A DNA stretch of 64,000 nt, taken from assembly GCF_014648415.1 (NCBI RefSeq), contig NZ_BMRB01000005.1:308938-372937 (forward strand). The letters are read 5' to 3'. A model generated the notes under the pieces. The model did no database searches and was not told the DNA's origin. It saw nothing but the letters and a program-made list of their open reading frames with translations. The DNA is from Actinokineospora fastidiosa. GTDB taxonomy: Bacteria > Actinomycetota > Actinomycetes > Mycobacteriales > Pseudonocardiaceae. Each line of letters starts with the position of its first letter. Position 1 is the stretch's first letter. Positions 27,235-37,264 of this stretch are shown here, one piece after another. The translations under genes and the position numbers were made by a program.

Positions 27235-28736
27235 GACGCCCCTAGCGGGTCGTCCGTGGCGCGCCACCCGGGCAGCGTCGCCCCCGCCGCCCACGTGCTG
27301 TGCGTGCCGCTGCTGACGCGCTCGGGCAGCGCCACCCTGGCGATCGGGCCGTCGCCGACGCGCGCGGCGTCGAACACCAGGCACTCCGAGCGGTCGGCCG
27401 TCATGTCCGTGGTCATCGTGATCAGGTATCCGTCGTCCTCGTCGCTGGCCCCGACCCGAGGCGCGACGGCCGTCTCGCTGCCGAACACCCCAGGGCCGTA
27501 GCGGTACCGGTCCTCGGCGCCGGTGCGCACGTCGTGGCGGACCAGGCCGTCGAACAGGAACCAGCCGGGCGCGCCGGTCGAGGCGTAGGCGTAGCGGTAC
27601 GACCGACCCGCGCAGCCGGGGTTGATCATACCGAACTCGGTGATCGACTCGCTGAGCCGTTCTTCCCTCACTGTGCCGGTGGCGAGGTTCAGCCGCCACC
27701 GGTGCAGCCGGGTCTGCATCCCATCCAGCGACAACATGCGGAACACGCGGGCGTAGCGCCGGTCGCCGGGGAAAGTGCCGCCCCGGGCCTCCGGGTCGCC
27801 CTGGAAGAACCCGTCCAGGACGATCTCGTCGCCCTCCTCGTAGGCGTTGACCCAGTGCAGGACGTAGGTCGGCGCGGCCTCGAACCAGCGCACCCGCGTG
27901 CCCCGGCGCGGGACGACGCCCAGGCGCAGGGGCAGGTCCGGGTGGAAGCGGGCGACGTGGCGGCCCGCGGCCAGGGCCTGCGGGTCCCAGAACAGCGGGC
28001 AGTCGTTAAGGATGGCGTAGTTCTCGGTGTAGGCCATGTCGTGCGGCAGGCGCGGGCCGGGCAGCTCGACCGGGGTGTGGTGCACGAGCCGGTCGTCGGC
28101 GTCGATGACGCCGTAGTGCAGGTAGGGCTCGTCCTTGCCGTAGCTGAAGAACAACATCTCGCCGGTGTCGGGGATGACCTTGGGGTGCGCGGACACGCCC
28201 CGGGCCGGGAAGTCACCGTGCCAAGTGGACTTGCCGAGGTCGTCGAGGGTGAGCGGGTCGAGCCGGTAGAGCTCGCCGCACTGGTAGAAGCTGGTCAGCG
28301 CCACCCCGGCGTGCACGACGATGTCGGTGCTGGACGCGTCCTTCATCCGCCCGCGCGCGCCCCACCCGTCCGGGCGCAAGGCCACCTCCGGCCTCTCGGC
28401 GACGCCCGCCCACAGCGCGCGCCCGGCCTCCTGCTCGGCGCGGAACCCGTCGGTGCGCACGAAGCGGTTGCGGTAGAACGCCTTGCCGTCCCGGAAGCCG
28501 ACCAGATGGACCATCGCGTCCCCGTCGAACGGGTGGTAGTCGCTGATGGCCGGGTGCACGGGGTTCTCGGTGTTGCGCAGGTAGACGCCGTCGAGGTCGG
28601 CCGGGATCTCGCCGACGACCGGCAGGTCGACGGCCGCGCGCTCGACCGTCTGCGGCCGCCACGGCCCGCTGCGGTAGGGGTGGTCGTCGCCGTCGGGCAG
28701 GGTGCTGAGCACTCGGCCGATGATCTCCACGTCCAC
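27231..28736 (-). CDS. Carotenoid oxygenase (RPE65/CCD family)
   Basis: The 501-residue seven-bladed non-haem iron dioxygenase cleaves carotenoids, stilbenes or related conjugated double bonds. The four iron-binding histidines lie in expected contexts: RGVSAHPKV, LPHDMAYTENYAIL, YVLHWVNAYEE and the C-terminal SSGTHSTWA. The family hallmark VYLRNTENPVHPA with DGDAMVH is near residue 60. GTG 28736 has GGGAG six bases upstream; GTG 28766 would add ten residues. It is the first gene of an operon with the tandem HxlR regulator and a lipoprotein. No carotenoid biosynthesis gene is in the window, so the substrate is open. Confidence 0.9.
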   Translation of the reverse strand: MDVEIIGRVLSTLPDGDDHPYRSGPWRPQTVERAAVDLPVVGEIPADLDGVYLRNTENPVHPAISDYHPFDGDAMVHLVGFRDGKAFYRNRFVRTDGFRAEQEAGRALWAGVAERPEVALRPDGWGARGRMKDASSTDIVVHAGVALTSFYQCGELYRLDPLTLDDLGKSTWHGDFPARGVSAHPKVIPDTGEMLFFSYGKDEPYLHYGVIDADDRLVHHTPVELPGPRLPHDMAYTENYAILNDCPLFWDPQALAAGRHVARFHPDLPLRLGVVPRRGTRVRWFEAAPTYVLHWVNAYEEGDEIVLDGFFQGDPEARGGTFPGDRRYARVFRMLSLDGMQTRLHRWRLNLATGTVREERLSESITEFGMINPGCAGRSYRYAYASTGAPGWFLFDGLVRHDVRTGAEDRYRYGPGVFGSETAVAPRVGASDEDDGYLITMTTDMTADRSECLVFDAARVGDGPIARVALPERVSSGTHSTWAAGATLPGWRATDDPLGAS

Positions 28737-28770
28737 TGAGGACTCCCGGGGGTCGCGGTCGGGCACCTCA

Positions 28771-28789
28771 GACTACAACTAGCGAAGTC
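28771..28789 (-). promoter_or_regulatory. Imperfect palindrome upstream of the carotenoid oxygenase operon
   Basis: GACTACAACTAGCGAAGTC is symmetric at its ends (GACT/AGTC plus an inner C/G). On the minus strand it contains TAGTTGTAGT, like sites bound by HxlR regulators. It lies 35 bases before the oxygenase start and is a candidate autoregulatory operator. Confidence 0.35.
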
Positions 28790-28802
28790 AGCAGGCCAGG
28801 GC

Positions 28803-31475
28803 CTACTCGCCAGGGGCGCGCAGCCTGCGGGGACCGGTGTCGTGCCGGGACGGCGGCGGGCCGACGGTGACCCGGCCGCCGGTCACGAACGCGCCTGCCG
28901 AGGAGGCCAGCACCGGCTCGAGGGCGAGCTCGCGGACCTCGGGGACGTCCTCGGCCAGCGCGGCCACCCGCAGCACGAGGTCGGACAGGGCGGCCAGGTC
29001 GGCGGGCTCCCCGCCGCCGTACCCCGCCAGCAGCGGGGCGGCCTTGGGCGCGCGGACGATGGCCTCGGCGTCGGTGTCGGTGAGCGGGAGGGCGCGGTAG
29101 GCGCGGTCGCCGAGCAGGTCGCTGATGAGACCGGCGAGGCCGAAGGACACCAGGGTGCCGAACGACGGGTCGTCCTGCAGCCCGATGGTGCAGGAGATCC
29201 CCTTGGGCGCCATGCGCTGCACGTACACCTCGTCCACACCGGACACCTGCCGGAGTTCGGCGTACGCGTTGCGGATGCCGTCCTCTGTGGTCAGGTCGAG
29301 CCGGACGCCGACGAGGTCGCTGCGCCTGCGGAACTGCCTGCTCGCCGTCTTCATCACCACCGGAAGCCCCAGCGCGGCCGCCGCGGCGACGGCCGAGGAG
29401 GCGTCGGCGACGACCCGGAACGGCATGACCGGGATGCCGTACGCCGCCAGCAGGGCGATCACCTGGGCGTCGGCCAGCTCCACCTCCGCCCCGTCCGACG
29501 CCGACAGGGCGGCGGTGACGATGGACGCCGCCGCGGGCTGGTCGAGGCCCTCGGGCCGCACGAGGTGGCCGCGCGGTGTCGAGCGCCAGCGCGCGTAGTT
29601 CGTCGCCCGGGCCAGCGCCAGCACGGCCCGCTCCGGGCTGGGATAGCTCGGGATGGAGCCCTTGCCGGGCGCGCCGTCCGGGCCGGGCACGGCCAGCGAC
29701 GCCGGGATGCCCTCGGCGGCCAGGAACGTCGACACGATCGGCTTGGTCTCCTCGACCTCGGCCGCGGCCTCGCGCAGCGCCCGGGCGTAGGCCGTGCCGG
29801 GGATCGTCAGCGGCGGCACGAAGACCACGACCAGCGCGTCGACGTCCGGGCGGCGCAGCGTGCGGGCCACGGCGTCGGCGAAGACGTCCGGCCCGGCCTG
29901 CGCGCCGACGTCGACCGGGTCGTCGGCCAGGGTCAGCCCCTGGGCGAGCGCGGCGTCGGCGGCCAGCACGCCGATGGCCGAGGAGTTGCCGACGACCGCC
30001 ACCCGCTCGCCAGCGGGAAGCGGCTGGTGGGCCAGCAGCAGGGCCGTGTCGAACAGCTGCGCGATCGACTCGACCCGGATGACGCCCGCCTGCTCGAACA
30101 GCGCCTGCACGCTCGCCTCGTCCACCGCGACGCCGGTCGCCGCCAGCGCGGGCAGCACGGTGTTGCGGCCGGACTTGACCGCCACGATCGGCTTGCGCCG
30201 CCCGAGCCGCCGGGCCAGCCGGGCGAACTTGCGCGGGTTGCCGAAGGACTCCAGGTACAGCAGCACGACGTCGGTGTTGGCGTCGGTCTCCCAGTATTGC
30301 AGCAGGTCGTTGCCGGACACGTCGGCCCGGTTGCCCGCGCTGACGAAGGTCGACAGGCCCAGCCCGCGCGCGGCGGCGTCGGCGAGGATCGCGGTGCCCA
30401 GCGCGCCGGACTGGCAGAAGAAGCCGGTGCGGCCGGGGCCGGGCAGCGTGGGCGCGAGTGTCGCGTTGAGACGGACGGTCGGGTCGAGGTTGACCACGCC
30501 GAGGGCGTTCGGGCCGACCACGCGCATGCCGTGCGCGCGGGCCGCCCCCACCATCCTGCGCTCGGCGCCGCGTCCGTCCGGGCCGGTCTCGCCGAAACCC
30601 GACGTCACCACGACGAGGTTCGTCACGCCCTTGGCCAGGCAGGCGTCCAGCACCTCGTCCACCCCCGACGCCGGGATGGCGACGACGGCGAGGTCCACCG
30701 GGTCGGGGATGTCGAGCACCGACGGATAGGCCCGCACGCCGCGCACGGACGGGTGCTCGGCGTTGACCGGGAACACCGGACCGGCGAAGTCGGCGGCCAG
30801 CAGGTTGGAGAACACCGCGTACCCGATCTTGGTCGGGTCGGTCGACGCGCCGATCACCGCGACCGACCTCGGGTGCAGCAGGTTGTGGACGCTGCGCGCC
30901 TCCGCGGCCTGCTCGCGCGCCCTGGCCACGGCGACGGCGGCCTCGGTCGGGTCGATGGCGAACTCCAGGTGCAGCACGCCCTCGTCGAACTCCCGGCTGA
31001 CCTGGTAGCCCGCGTCCCGGAACACCCGCACCATCTGGGCGTTCTCGGCCAGCACCTCGGCCTCGAACTTGGCCAGCCCGCGCTCGCGCGCCGCGGCGGC
31101 GAGGTGCTCCAGCAGGATCGAGCCGAGCCCCCGGCCCTGGTGGGCGTCCTCGACGACGAAGGCGACCTCGGCGGAGTCCTGGCCGTTGAGCCGCTCGTAG
31201 CGGCCGACGGCGATGATGTCGTCGCCGAGCAGGGCGATGAACGCGACCCGGTCGTGGTGGTCGACCGTGCTGAAGCGGCGCAGGTCCTTGTCGGGGATGC
31301 GCGGGTACGGGCCGAAGTAGCGGAAGTAGCGGGTGCGCTCGGAGAGCCGCCCGTGGAAGGCGCGCAGCGCCTCGGCGTCGGTGGGCACGATGGGGCGCAG
31401 GTGCACGGTGCCGCCGTCGGACAGCACCACATCGGCTTCCCAGCGGCGCGGGTAGTCGAACGGGTCCACGGGCAC
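28803..31475 (-). CDS. GNAT-acyl-CoA synthetase-like protein lysine acetyltransferase (Pat family, GNAT first)
   Basis: The 890-residue protein joins an N-terminal GNAT domain (residues about 20-175; acetyl-CoA loop EDAHQGRGLGSILLEHL) to an NDP-forming acyl-CoA synthetase-like region. That region has a CoA-binding Rossmann part (SVAVIGASTDPTKIGY), FFCQSGALGTAILADAA, VSAGNRADVSGNDLLQYW and a C-terminal ATP-grasp part. The catalytic SHTG histidine expected after KSGR is replaced by AATG, so the synthetase half is probably regulatory, as in bacterial Pat enzymes. Known Pat proteins acetylate acyl-CoA synthetases such as Acs. The deacetylase-family gene just upstream fits as its counterpart. Confidence 0.88.
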   Translation of the reverse strand: MPVDPFDYPRRWEADVVLSDGGTVHLRPIVPTDAEALRAFHGRLSERTRYFRYFGPYPRIPDKDLRRFSTVDHHDRVAFIALLGDDIIAVGRYERLNGQDSAEVAFVVEDAHQGRGLGSILLEHLAAAARERGLAKFEAEVLAENAQMVRVFRDAGYQVSREFDEGVLHLEFAIDPTEAAVAVARAREQAAEARSVHNLLHPRSVAVIGASTDPTKIGYAVFSNLLAADFAGPVFPVNAEHPSVRGVRAYPSVLDIPDPVDLAVVAIPASGVDEVLDACLAKGVTNLVVVTSGFGETGPDGRGAERRMVGAARAHGMRVVGPNALGVVNLDPTVRLNATLAPTLPGPGRTGFFCQSGALGTAILADAAARGLGLSTFVSAGNRADVSGNDLLQYWETDANTDVVLLYLESFGNPRKFARLARRLGRRKPIVAVKSGRNTVLPALAATGVAVDEASVQALFEQAGVIRVESIAQLFDTALLLAHQPLPAGERVAVVGNSSAIGVLAADAALAQGLTLADDPVDVGAQAGPDVFADAVARTLRRPDVDALVVVFVPPLTIPGTAYARALREAAAEVEETKPIVSTFLAAEGIPASLAVPGPDGAPGKGSIPSYPSPERAVLALARATNYARWRSTPRGHLVRPEGLDQPAAASIVTAALSASDGAEVELADAQVIALLAAYGIPVMPFRVVADASSAVAAAAALGLPVVMKTASRQFRRRSDLVGVRLDLTTEDGIRNAYAELRQVSGVDEVYVQRMAPKGISCTIGLQDDPSFGTLVSFGLAGLISDLLGDRAYRALPLTDTDAEAIVRAPKAAPLLAGYGGGEPADLAALSDLVLRVAALAEDVPEVRELALEPVLASSAGAFVTGGRVTVGPPPSRHDTGPRRLRAPGE

Positions 31476-31479
31476 CTCC

Positions 31480-32655
31480 TCAGTCGCGCGGGTCGTCCGG
31501 GTCGAGGCCGTGCAGGGGGAAGATCGCGTGCCGGACGTCGCGGATCACCGCGTCCACCGGGTCGCTCATGCCCCCGCTCCACGCGTCGAAGGTCGCGTCG
31601 GCGCCGTCGGACATGGTGAGCGGGAGGTCAGCGCGCGGGGCGACCTTGCGCACCGTGGTCAGCCACTCCGTGGGCACGCGCGTGCCGGGGTCGACGTCGC
31701 GGTCGAGGACGGCGGCGATCAGATGGGTCCACGACCGGGGGACGACGCGCAGCAGCTGGTAGCCCCCGCCGCCGGTGGCCAGCCACTTGCCGCCCGCGTA
31801 CCGCTCGGCGAGGTCGCGCAGCGCCAGGTAGGTGGCGCGGTGGCCGTCGACGGACAGCGACAGGTCCGCCAGCGGGTCCTCGGCGTGGGTGTCCACTCCG
31901 CACTGGGTGACCAGCACCTGCGGCCGGAACGCGCCGAGCAGGGACGGCACGACGGCGTGGAAGGCCCGCTGCCAGGCCGGGTCCCGGGTGCCCGGCGGCA
32001 GCGGGATGTTGACCGACGTCCCCTGCGCGGCGCCCGCGCCCAGCTCGGTGACCGAGCCGGTGCCCGGCCACAGCGTCGCCGGGTGCTGGTGCAGGGACAC
32101 GGTGAGCACGCGCGGGTCGTCGTAGAAGGCGGCCTGCACGCCGTCGCCGTGGTGCACGTCGACATCGATGTAGGCGATGCGCTCGAAGCCGTTGTCCAGC
32201 AACCAGGAGATGGCGACGGAGCAGTCGTTGTAGACGCAGAACCCGGCCGCGTGGTCGCGCATGGCGTGGTGGAGGCCGCCCGCGATGCTGACGGCGCGGT
32301 CGGCGGTCCCCTCGGCGATCACCCGCGCGGCGAGCAGCGTCCCGCCGACGACGAGCGCGGACGCGGCGTGCATCCGGTCGAACACCGGGTTGTCGGGGGT
32401 GCCGAGCCCGTGCCCGACGTCCCACCCGACGGTGGGGGCCTGGCGGACGGCGTCGACGTAGGGCATGTCGTGCGCGCGGGCCAGGTCCGGGTCGTCGGCG
32501 GGCTCGGGCGCCAGCGTGGTGACGTCGTCCAGCAGGCCGAGGGAGCGCGCCAGCCGCATGGTGAGTTCCAGGCGGATGGGGTTGAACGGGTGATCGCCGC
32601 CCAGGTCGTAGCCGAGCAGAGCGGAGTCCCAGACAACGGCGGCGCGGTCACCCAT
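31480..32655 (-). CDS. acuC: Acetoin utilization protein AcuC / class I histone-deacetylase family
   Basis: The 391-residue zinc deacetylase has intact catalytic motifs: GLHHA (H129, H130), the zinc site DVDVHHGDG (D164, D166, H168) and GVDTHAEDPL. The N-terminal WDSALLGYDLGGDHPFNPIRL is typical of AcuC. AcuC-type enzymes deacetylate lysines of acetyl-CoA synthetase. The gene ends four bases before the acetyltransferase start, so writer and eraser of acetylation form one operon. ATG 32655 is the probable start. It is divergent from the arginase-like gene, with only about 47 bases between starts. Confidence 0.93.
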   Translation of the reverse strand: MGDRAAVVWDSALLGYDLGGDHPFNPIRLELTMRLARSLGLLDDVTTLAPEPADDPDLARAHDMPYVDAVRQAPTVGWDVGHGLGTPDNPVFDRMHAASALVVGGTLLAARVIAEGTADRAVSIAGGLHHAMRDHAAGFCVYNDCSVAISWLLDNGFERIAYIDVDVHHGDGVQAAFYDDPRVLTVSLHQHPATLWPGTGSVTELGAGAAQGTSVNIPLPPGTRDPAWQRAFHAVVPSLLGAFRPQVLVTQCGVDTHAEDPLADLSLSVDGHRATYLALRDLAERYAGGKWLATGGGGYQLLRVVPRSWTHLIAAVLDRDVDPGTRVPTEWLTTVRKVAPRADLPLTMSDGADATFDAWSGGMSDPVDAVIRDVRHAIFPLHGLDPDDPRD

Positions 32656-32702
32656 GGGAAAACCATAGGCCCTGACCGGCGATCGGCTCCTACGCTGGCC
32701 TC

Positions 32703-33452
32703 GTGACCCCGATCATCGTGCCGTTCCACCACGACGAACGCCTGCCCGCCGACAGCCTCCCCGTCACCGGCGAGACGGTCGCGCCGGACCTGCCCGACGG
32801 CGAGCTCTGGCCCCGACTGGTCGCGCTGCACTCCGCGGTGGCGGACACGGTGGCCGGGCGCATCGGCTCCGGCGGCGTCCCGACCGTCGTCTCCGGCGAC
32901 TGCCTGGTCGCGCTCGGCACCCTCGCGGGCACGCAGCGCGCCGGGCTGGACCCCGCGGTCGTCTGGTTCGACGCGCACGGCGACCTGCACACGATGAGCA
33001 GCTCGACCTCGGGCTACCTGGGCGGCATGGCCCTGCGCCTGGCCATGGGCGCCGAAGCGGTCACCGCGCCGCTGGGCCTGCTGCCGCTGGCCGAGGAGCG
33101 CGCGCTCCTGGTCGACGCCCGCGACCTCGACCCCGCCGAGGCGGACTTCCTGCGCACGGGCGGCGTCACCCGCGTCGAGGTCGACGACGTCGCCCAGGAC
33201 GTGCTCCCGGACGGCCCGCTCGTGCTGCACGTGGACCTCGACGTGGTCGACGCCGACGAGCTGACCGGCATGAAGTTCCCGGCCCCCGGCGGCCCGTCCG
33301 GCGACCGGGTCGTGCGCGCGGTGCGGCGGGTGCTGGACACCGGCCGCGTGGTCGCCGTCGACATCGCCTGCCCGTGGCACCCGGCGCGCGACGCCGACGA
33401 GGCGGCCGCCCGCGCGCGACTGCTCGCCGCGCTGGAGCCTTCGCGGCTCTAG
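32703..33452 (+). CDS. Arginase/ureohydrolase family protein with altered metal site
   Basis: The 249-residue protein has the ureohydrolase fold signatures WFDAHGDLHT (near residue 88) and HVDLDVVDAD (near 178), supplying most of the binuclear Mn ligands. The usual first-metal histidine in GGDHS is instead SGDCLVAL (Cys near residue 67). It also lacks much of the canonical substrate loop. A true arginase or agmatinase activity is therefore doubtful; another metal-dependent amidino or deacylation reaction is possible. GTG 32703 is the start. It is divergent from acuC. Confidence 0.8.
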   Translation: MTPIIVPFHHDERLPADSLPVTGETVAPDLPDGELWPRLVALHSAVADTVAGRIGSGGVPTVVSGDCLVALGTLAGTQRAGLDPAVVWFDAHGDLHTMSSSTSGYLGGMALRLAMGAEAVTAPLGLLPLAEERALLVDARDLDPAEADFLRTGGVTRVEVDDVAQDVLPDGPLVLHVDLDVVDADELTGMKFPAPGGPSGDRVVRAVRRVLDTGRVVAVDIACPWHPARDADEAAARARLLAALEPSRL

Positions 33453-33465
33453 TCCGCGTCCGTCG

Positions 33466-34326
33466 CTACGGCTCGGACCCGGTGGCGACCGGGCGGTCGG
33501 GGTCGACGCACCAGTGCGACCAGGAACCCGCGTAGAGCGCGGCAGGCGCCGTCGGGCTGGTGATTCCCGCCGCCTCCAGGGCCAGGACGACCGACGCGGC
33601 CGAGACACCGGAGCCGCAGTACGCCCCGACGGGCGTGCCCGCTGTCACTCCCAGCGCGGTGTACCGCTCGGCCAGTTCGGCGGGCGGGCGCCAGCGGCCG
33701 TCCGGGTCGGTGTTCGCGGCGAAGGGCGCGTTGAGCGCGCCCGGGATGTGGCCCGCGCGCGGATCGATCGGCTCGACGTCGCCCCGGTAGCGCTCGGGGG
33801 CGCGGGCGTCCAGCAGGACGCCGTCGCGGGCCAGCGCGGCGGCCTCGTCGGCGTCGAGCACGGGCATGCCGCCGGGGCGGACGGTCAGGTCGCCGGGCTC
33901 CGGGCTCTCCTCGCCCACGCTGACGGGGAGTCCGGCGGCGGTCCACGCCGCGTAGCCGCCGTCGAGGACGGCGACCCGGTCGTGGCCCGCCCAGCGCAGC
34001 AGCCACCACGCGCGGGCCGCCGCCATGGCATTGTCGGTGTCGTAGACGACGACCGGGTGGTCAGCGCGCACGCCCGCGGCCCGCAGCGCGCGTTCGAGCA
34101 CCGCGGGCTCGGGCAGCGGGTGGCGGCCGCCGGGCCCGGGCGGGGCGGCCAGTTCGGTGTCCAGATCGAGGTAGGCCGCCCCGGGCAGGTGGCCAGCCAG
34201 GTACTCCGGGCGACCGGGCGGCCCGCCCAGCCGCCAGCGCACATCGAGCAGGACGGGTGCCAGTGGACCGTCCAGCAGGGACACGAGTTCGGCCGGGGTC
34301 ACCAGGGGTGCGCTCACGCGCACCAT
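33466..34326 (-). CDS. Sulfurtransferase (thiosulfate/3-mercaptopyruvate type)
   Basis: The 286-residue protein has two rhodanese domains. The N-terminal domain is inactive-type ([39 protein letters not shown]). The C-terminal domain has the active cysteine in YCGSGVSA (near residue 236). The family C-terminal block usually reading GSWSEW is GSWSHW here. CGSGVTA-like loops favour 3-mercaptopyruvate sulfurtransferase over thiosulfate transferase. It converges on the arginase-like gene, leaving 13 bases between stops. Confidence 0.9.
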   Translation of the reverse strand: MVRVSAPLVTPAELVSLLDGPLAPVLLDVRWRLGGPPGRPEYLAGHLPGAAYLDLDTELAAPPGPGGRHPLPEPAVLERALRAAGVRADHPVVVYDTDNAMAAARAWWLLRWAGHDRVAVLDGGYAAWTAAGLPVSVGEESPEPGDLTVRPGGMPVLDADEAAALARDGVLLDARAPERYRGDVEPIDPRAGHIPGALNAPFAANTDPDGRWRPPAELAERYTALGVTAGTPVGAYCGSGVSAASVVLALEAAGITSPTAPAALYAGSWSHWCVDPDRPVATGSEP

Positions 34327-34364
34327 CCTGCCCGAGCCGGGGCCGGGTCGGTTCTGTCAACGAT

Positions 34365-34370
34365 TAAGAT
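34365..34370 (+). promoter_or_regulatory. Candidate -10 element of ideR
   Basis: TAAGAT lies 27 bases before the ideR GTG, in an unusually AT-rich patch (CAACGATTAAGATGTAAGG). No clear -35 hexamer or IdeR-box palindrome (TTAGG...CCTAA) was seen. Confidence 0.4.
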
Positions 34371-34396
34371 GTAAGGGGACGAAGGGGAACGCGGCC

Positions 34397-35091
34397 GTGA
34401 ACGAGCTCATCGACACCACCGAGATGTACCTCCGGACCATCTACGAGCTGGAAGAGGAGGGCGTCGTCCCCCTGCGTGCCCGCATCGCCGAACGCCTGGG
34501 CCAGAGCGGCCCGACGGTCAGCCAGACGGTGGGCCGCATGGAGCGTGACGGTCTGGTCATCGTCGCCGGTGACCGGCACCTGGAGCTCACCGACCACGGC
34601 CGGTCCCTCGCCATCGCGGTCATGCGCAAGCACCGCCTGGCCGAGCGCCTGCTGGTCGACGTGATCGGCCTGGAGTGGGAGCAGGTCCACGCCGAGGCGT
34701 GCCGCTGGGAGCACGTGATGAGCGAGGCCGTCGAGCGCAAGCTGGTCAAGCTGCTCGGCCACCCCACCACGTCCCCGTACGGCAACCCGATCCCCGGCCT
34801 CGACGAGCTGGGCGAGGGCGACCCCGCCCCGCCGGTGGAGGCGGGGCTCATGCGCATCGACGAGGTCGCCCGCCGCGGCGGCGGCCGGGTCGAGGTGCGC
34901 CGCATCGCCGAGCACATCCAGCCCGACTCCGAGCTGATGTCCGACCTCAAGCGCGCGGGCATCATCCCGGGCCACACGGTCAGCGTCGGCGCGACCCGGG
35001 GCGACACGACCAGCATCGAGGTCACCGGCGACGTGGGCGTGGGCGGCAGCTTCTCCCCCGCCGTCCTGCACGCCGTGCTGGCGCTGCCGAG

Positions 35092-35095
<4 letters not shown>
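34397..35095 (+). CDS. ideR: Iron-dependent repressor IdeR (DtxR family)
   Basis: The 232-residue regulator binds Fe(II) and represses siderophore and iron-uptake genes. All expected metal ligands are present at the same numbers as in mycobacterial IdeR: M10, H79, E83, H98, C102, E105, H106. The DNA-binding helix is in [20 protein letters not shown] (residues 34-53), and the C-terminal SH3-like domain ends [13 protein letters not shown] 34397 gives [12 protein letters not shown]. Its stop overlaps the galK start (GTGA), an unexpected operon partner. Confidence 0.96.
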
Positions 35096-36288
<1,193 letters not shown>

Positions 36289-36304
36289 GAAGGCGAGACC
36301 CACC

Positions 36305-37264
36305 GTGAAGTTGCTCGTGACCGGCGGCGCCGGATACGTCGGCAGCGTCTGCGCCGCGCGCCTGGTCGAGGCGGGCCACGAGGTCGTGGTGGTCGACGAC
36401 CTGTCGACCGGCCACGAGGACGCGGTCCCCGACGGCGCCCGGTTCGTGCGCGCCGACATCGCCGACGCGGCCCCGGCGCTGCTCGCCGAGGGCTTCGACG
36501 GCGTGCTGCACTTCGCCGCCAAGTCCCTCGTCGGCGAGTCGATGCAGGACCCGGCGAAGTACTGGTCGGGCAACGTGGTCACCTCCCTGAAGTTGCTGGA
36601 CGCCATGCGGGCGGCGGGCACCCCACGGCTCGTCTTCTCCTCCACGGCCGCCACCTACGGCGAGCCGGACGCGGTCCCGATCCCCGAGACCGCCCCGACC
36701 CGCCCCACGAACACCTACGGCGCCACGAAGCTGGCGATCGACCACGCGATCACCTCCTACGCCGCCGCCCACGGCCTGGCCGCGGTCAGCCTGCGCTACT
36801 TCAACGTCGCGGGCGCGTACGGCCGCTACGGCGAGCGCCACACCACCGAGACCCACCTCATCCCGATCGTGCTGCAGGTCGCCTCCGGCAAGCGCGAGAA
36901 GCTCTCGATCTACGGCGACGACTACCCCACCGCCGACGGCACCTGCGTGCGCGACTACATCCACGTGGTGGACCTCGCCGACGCCCACCAACTCGCCCTG
37001 GAGCACGCCGAGACGGGCAGCCACCGCATCTTCAACCTCGGCAGCGGCACCGGCTTCTCCAACCGCGAGGTCGTCCAGACCTGCCGCGAGATCACCGGCC
37101 ACCCGATCCCGACCGAGTTCGCCCCCCGCAGGCCCGGTGACCCAGCAGTGCTGGTGGCCTCCTCAGCCGCCGCAACCACCCACCTAGGCTGGAAACCCGA
37201 ACGCACCGCCCTCCCCCAAATCATCACCGACGCGTGGGAGTTCACCCAGACCCACCTGGCCTAG
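36305..37264 (+). CDS. galE: UDP-glucose 4-epimerase
   Basis: The 319-residue short-chain dehydrogenase has the NAD loop GGAGYVG (residues 7-13), the catalytic serine region [12 protein letters not shown] and the catalytic pair Y138/K142 in NTYGATK. It interconverts UDP-glucose and UDP-galactose for the Leloir pathway and for arabinogalactan supply. The GTG start at 36305 has AGGAAGGCGAG upstream. It is the last gene of the ideR-galK-galE unit. Confidence 0.95.
   Translation: MKLLVTGGAGYVGSVCAARLVEAGHEVVVVDDLSTGHEDAVPDGARFVRADIADAAPALLAEGFDGVLHFAAKSLVGESMQDPAKYWSGNVVTSLKLLDAMRAAGTPRLVFSSTAATYGEPDAVPIPETAPTRPTNTYGATKLAIDHAITSYAAAHGLAAVSLRYFNVAGAYGRYGERHTTETHLIPIVLQVASGKREKLSIYGDDYPTADGTCVRDYIHVVDLADAHQLALEHAETGSHRIFNLGSGTGFSNREVVQTCREITGHPIPTEFAPRRPGDPAVLVASSAAATTHLGWKPERTALPQIITDAWEFTQTHLA

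Noticed and set aside
34327..34396. IdeR autoregulatory box
   Set aside because: No TTAGG...CCTAA-type palindrome is present; only a -10-like hexamer could be supported.
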